DNA from: Xanthomonas sacchari
GTDB lineage: Bacteria; Pseudomonadota; Gammaproteobacteria; Xanthomonadales; Xanthomonadaceae
Assembly (NCBI RefSeq): GCF_024266585.1
Contig: NZ_CP100647.1
Coordinates: 124,001 to 188,000, forward strand
Length of the DNA stretch: 64,000 nt
Direction: 5' to 3'
The notes under the pieces are model-generated. The model was not told the origin of the DNA. It worked only from the letters and a program-made list of their open reading frames with translations, and did not search any database. The stretch's first letter is position 1; every line of letters begins with the position of its first letter. Below, one piece after another: positions 60,817 to 64,000 of the stretch. Made by a program: the position numbers and the translations under genes.

Positions 60817-63006
60817 TCAGGCGCTGCGCGCGTAGTCGAAGCCGACCGGCGCAGGCTGGATCGCCAGCGCCGGCGATTCCTCCGCATGCGCGGCCGGCGC
60901 CGCGTCGGCCAGGCGGAACACCGCCACCGCCTCGTTGAGCGCGCCGGCCTGCTGCTCCAGCGCGCGCGAGGCCGCGGTGGCCTGCTCCACCAGCGCCAGG
61001 TTCTGCTGGGTGCTGCGGTCCATCTGCGTCATCGCCTGGCCGACTTCGTCGATGCCGGCGGCCTGCACCTGCGAGGCCGCCGCGATCGCGGCCATGAGCG
61101 TATTGACCTCGCTCACCGACGCCAGCACGCGGCCCATGGTGTGGCCGGCATCGTGCACCTGCGCCGAGGCCATCGCGACCTGGTTCACCGATGCCTCGAT
61201 CAGGCGCTTGATCTCCTTGGCCGCATCGGCCGAGCGCTGCGCCAGCGCGCGCACCTCGCTGGCGACCACGGCGAAGCCGCGGCCCTGCTCGCCGGCACGC
61301 GCGGCTTCCACCGCGGCATTGAGCGCCAGGATGTTGGTCTGGAAGGCGATGCCGTCGATCACCGCGATGATTTCGCCGATCTTGCGCGAGGCCGCTTCCA
61401 CGCCCTGCATCGCGCCGACCGCCGCGTCGATCGCCGTGCCGCCCTGGCCGGCCACCGTCGCCGCCGCGTCGGCCAGTTGGTTGGCGTGGTGCGCATCCTT
61501 GGCGTTCTGGCGGACGGTGTCGGTCAGGCGCGCCGTCGCACGGGCGGTGCGCTCCAGCGTGCCGGCCTGTTCCGCGCTGCGCTGCGACAGGTCCTGGTGG
61601 CCGCCAGCGATGGCGCCGGCCTCGGCGTCGATCGCCGCGGCCGCCTGCTGGATGCCGGCCACGATCGCCGCCAGCTGGTCGGCGCTGGCGTTGGCGTCGT
61701 CGCGCATGTCGGCGAACACGCCGTGGAAGTCGCCGTGCATGCGCACGCCGAGGTCGCCGCTGGCGATGGCGCGCAGCAAGCCGGACAACTGCACCAGGTT
61801 GCCGTCCACCGTCGCCATCAACTGGTTGAGGCTCTCGAGCATGATGCGGAAATCGTGCTGGTGCGCGCCCAGGTCGGCGCGTGCGCTGAAGTCGCCGGCC
61901 GCGGCGGCCTCGGCCAGATTCCAGATGTCGCGGCTGAGCGCCCCCAGGTTGGCCTTGATCGCATCCATCGCCTCGGAGATCGCCGCCTGCTCGCCGGGCA
62001 GGCGCGGCATGTCCTCGCCGAGGTCGCCGATGGCGTAGCGCCGCATCAGCGCCACCGTCGACTGCGCGGTGCCCACGTGCAGGTCGACCAGCGCATTGGC
62101 ATCGCGCAGCAGTTGCCCGTAGTCGCCCGGGAACGCGGCCGCATCGCCGCGGCAGGCGATGGCGCCTTCGGCATGCCGTTGCGCCATCCGCCGCTGTTCG
62201 GCCAGCACCGCGCGCAGCTGCGTCTGCATGGTCTGCATGCTGCGCAGCAGGTCGGCGGCCTCGTCGTTGCCCTGCACCGGCACCAGCGCATCGAGCTGGC
62301 CGGCGGCGATCGCCGCGGCCACCCGGGTGCCTTCGCGCAGCGGCCGCACCAGGCTCTGGGTGATGCACCAGCCCAGCCAGGCGCTGACCGCCAGCAACAG
62401 GCCGCCGCCGAGCAGCAGCATCCAGCGCGCGCGGGCCATGGTGGCCACCGCTTGCGCATAGGAACCGTCGCTGAGCGTGCGCAGGTGCGCGGCATTGCGC
62501 TGGATCGCCTGTTGCCATTGCGCCAGCAGCGGCTGCAGCGTGTAAAGGTGCAGGGTCTGCGCATCCAGGTTCTGGTTGTCGGCGGCCAGCGCCAGCACCT
62601 GCGACTGGAACGGCTGCACCTGCGCGTAGGCCTTGTCGATGGCCGCGCGCAACTGCGCGCCGGTGCGGTCGGCCGGGTCCAGGCGCAGCGCGAACAGCTT
62701 GCGCCGCGCTTGCGCGTAGTCGCGCTGGGCGTCGCCGATGGCGCGCACCACCGCCTGCTTCTCGTCGGGGTTGGTCAGGATGACGTCGTTGAGCAGGCCG
62801 ATCTCCAGCCGCGCCTGCGCCGCGACCATGGCGTTGGACAGGCGGATCTTCTCCATCTTGTCCAGGGCGATGTCGTCGAGCTGCTGGCGCGCCAGCGCCA
62901 TCGACGCCAGGCTGGCCACGATCAGGGCACCGCAGATCGACAACAGGGCGGCGAAGGCGAAGGTCAGGCGTGGGCCGACCCGGTAGCGGCGAAGGAGGCG
63001 GATCAT
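60817..63006 (-). CDS. Methyl-accepting chemotaxis protein
   Basis: 729 aa from the ATG at 63006. TM1 at ~10-36 ([20 protein letters not shown]). The periplasmic helical domain to ~190 is followed by TM2 at ~194-217 ([20 protein letters not shown]). HAMP and HAMP-like segments follow ([19 protein letters not shown], then [20 protein letters not shown]). The signalling hairpin has [20 protein letters not shown], then [20 protein letters not shown]. No CheR/CheB pentapeptide at the end (GFDYARSA). Domain order and several linker stretches match the receptor at 51137-53341, so they are paralogues with different sensor domains. Confidence 0.93.
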   Translation of the reverse strand: MIRLLRRYRVGPRLTFAFAALLSICGALIVASLASMALARQQLDDIALDKMEKIRLSNAMVAAQARLEIGLLNDVILTNPDEKQAVVRAIGDAQRDYAQARRKLFALRLDPADRTGAQLRAAIDKAYAQVQPFQSQVLALAADNQNLDAQTLHLYTLQPLLAQWQQAIQRNAAHLRTLSDGSYAQAVATMARARWMLLLGGGLLLAVSAWLGWCITQSLVRPLREGTRVAAAIAAGQLDALVPVQGNDEAADLLRSMQTMQTQLRAVLAEQRRMAQRHAEGAIACRGDAAAFPGDYGQLLRDANALVDLHVGTAQSTVALMRRYAIGDLGEDMPRLPGEQAAISEAMDAIKANLGALSRDIWNLAEAAAAGDFSARADLGAHQHDFRIMLESLNQLMATVDGNLVQLSGLLRAIASGDLGVRMHGDFHGVFADMRDDANASADQLAAIVAGIQQAAAAIDAEAGAIAGGHQDLSQRSAEQAGTLERTARATARLTDTVRQNAKDAHHANQLADAAATVAGQGGTAIDAAVGAMQGVEAASRKIGEIIAVIDGIAFQTNILALNAAVEAARAGEQGRGFAVVASEVRALAQRSADAAKEIKRLIEASVNQVAMASAQVHDAGHTMGRVLASVSEVNTLMAAIAAASQVQAAGIDEVGQAMTQMDRSTQQNLALVEQATAASRALEQQAGALNEAVAVFRLADAAPAAHAEESPALAIQPAPVGFDYARSA

Positions 63007-63238
63007 CGGAAGGGCGGCGTAGGGCGGAAGGGTGTGCGCTACGCTGTGCGCCGAAGTTTTCCGAAACGCGACGGCGCGGCGACAACATGCCGAACTGTGA
63101 CGCCGGAACGAGCTCGACCGCGGCACGCTGCGCACCGCCAGCGGTCACTGCGTCGCAGTGTGCCTACGCGATGCGCGGCGGGACGGCGGCGCCCCAGGGC
63201 CAGGGGCGCACCGCGACGCGGTGGCCGCCGCGCTCGCC
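63007..63238. other. Upstream region of the chemotaxis receptor
   Basis: 232 bp between the alpha/beta hydrolase gene end and the receptor start (both minus strand). It should contain the receptor promoter. No clear promoter, operator or terminator was recognised. Confidence 0.4.
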
Positions 63239-64000
63239 TCAGAGGAAGTCGTGCAGCAGCGCAGCCACCGCCGCCGGTTGTTCCATGTGCAGATGGTGGG
63301 TGCCGGGCAGCGTGTGCACGCGGCCGTCGCGCAGGCACGCGGCGCGCGCCAGGCGCAGCGGTTCGGGCAGGATGTCCTGGGCCGGATCGGCGAACACCAC
63401 CGCGGTCGGGCATTCGATGCCGGCCAGCAGCGCCTGCATCTGCGTCTCGGTCGGGCGGATCGCGGTGGGCAGGGTCAGGCGGCGGTCGCTACGCCACACG
63501 TAACCGCCGTCCACCGCCCGCACGCCGCGCTCCACCAGCAGCCGCGCGGCCGGCTCGCTGAGCTGGTTGGCCAGCATCCGCGCGCGCACCGGCGCGGCCA
63601 GGTCGGGAAACACCCGCAACGGCGTGGCGCTGGCGCGGCGGGTACTGGCCACGCTGTTGCGCAGCCGCTCCACCGCCCCCGCCTCTCGCTCGGCCAGGCC
63701 GCCCAGCATCTCGATCGCCACCAGCTTGTCGATGCGCTGCGGCGCCGCGGCGGCCAGCAGGCTGGCGATGGCCGCCCCCATCGAATGGCCGATCAGCACG
63801 AAGCGGTCCCAGCCCAGCGCATCGGCCGCGTCCAGCACCGGATGCAGGGCGCTGGCCAGCAGGTACTCGGCGCCATCGGGCAAGGCGCTGCTGTGGCCAT
63901 GGCCGGGCAGGTCCAGCATCACCAGGTCCAGGCGCGGCAGGTGCCGGCTCAGCGGCACGAAGCTGGCGGCGTTGTCGAGCCAGCCGTGCAGGGCCAGCGC
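63239..64000 (-). CDS. Alpha/beta hydrolase fold protein, C-terminal part (runs off right edge)
   Basis: The frame is open from the window edge (ALALHGWLDNAASFVPLSRH) to the TGA at 63239, so the true start is outside; the internal GTG at 63958 is not the start. HGWLDNA is the oxyanion-hole segment, LDLPGHGHSS follows, the nucleophile elbow is IGHSMGAAIAS, and GTHHLHMEQP near the end carries the catalytic His. The acidic residue of the triad is probably in VVFADPAQDILPEP. It is a cytosolic esterase- or epoxide-hydrolase-like enzyme with unknown substrate. Confidence 0.88.
   Translation of the reverse strand, partial: ALALHGWLDNAASFVPLSRHLPRLDLVMLDLPGHGHSSALPDGAEYLLASALHPVLDAADALGWDRFVLIGHSMGAAIASLLAAAAPQRIDKLVAIEMLGGLAEREAGAVERLRNSVASTRRASATPLRVFPDLAAPVRARMLANQLSEPAARLLVERGVRAVDGGYVWRSDRRLTLPTAIRPTETQMQALLAGIECPTAVVFADPAQDILPEPLRLARAACLRDGRVHTLPGTHHLHMEQPAAVAALLHDFL

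Overview
The window is high-GC, densely coded DNA from a gammaproteobacterium of the Xanthomonadaceae, most likely a Xanthomonas. This is inferred from gene content: PlsB, RdgC and TtcA; a TonB receptor / tryptophan-halogenase / LacI cluster; Xanthomonas-style 22-bp inverted repeats; and TamA. No rRNA, tRNA, CRISPR array or intact insertion sequence was seen.

Left flank (1-2.9 kb): the 5' part of tamA (minus strand), a GNAT acetyltransferase and a DinB-like protein (plus strand, 2 bp apart), a REP-like inverted repeat, and a YceH/DUF480 protein.

CDI region (about 3.0-33.5 kb, all minus strand, half of the window): a contact-dependent growth inhibition locus. It runs from cdiB (outer-membrane transporter) through a giant cdiA (about 5,430 aa, with six internal ~777-bp repeats and a C-terminal toxin resembling polymorphic toxin type 17) to an overlapping 75-aa immunity gene. 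Downstream is a string of cdiA-derived orphan toxin/immunity modules. Module B is an almost exact 3,559-bp tandem copy of the main toxin and immunity end. Module C shares the same body but ends in a CdiA_C/tRNase-like nuclease with a DUF1436/CdiI-like immunity protein. Module D is shorter, has a perfect VENN motif, and ends in a predicted PD-(D/E)XK nuclease with an AT-rich immunity gene. A decayed cdiA remnant closes the array. Toxin ends and immunity genes are clearly richer in A+T than the shared body, as expected of exchanged cassettes.

Middle (33.8-45.7 kb): an e(P4)-type acid phosphatase lipoprotein overlapping pyrF; a structured small-RNA candidate with a strong terminator; then, on the minus strand, a LacI-family regulator, a TonB-dependent receptor and a flavin-dependent tryptophan halogenase that reads as a ligand-uptake cluster. 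A consensus LacI-family operator lies upstream of the regulator. On the plus strand follow a putative lipoprotein and plsB (1-nt overlap).

Right part (45.8-64 kb): an unrecognised proline-rich lipoprotein, a LuxR-type regulator, a decayed small secreted-protein gene, DUF488 and YdcH-like genes, a BamE-like periplasmic protein, two methyl-accepting chemotaxis proteins, a DUF2256 / iron-sulfur photolyase pair, a VOC protein, a low-GC PIN-like gene that looks horizontally acquired, ttcA, rdgC, a YgjP-type zinc hydrolase, a second REP-like element, and the 3' part of an alpha/beta hydrolase running off the right edge.
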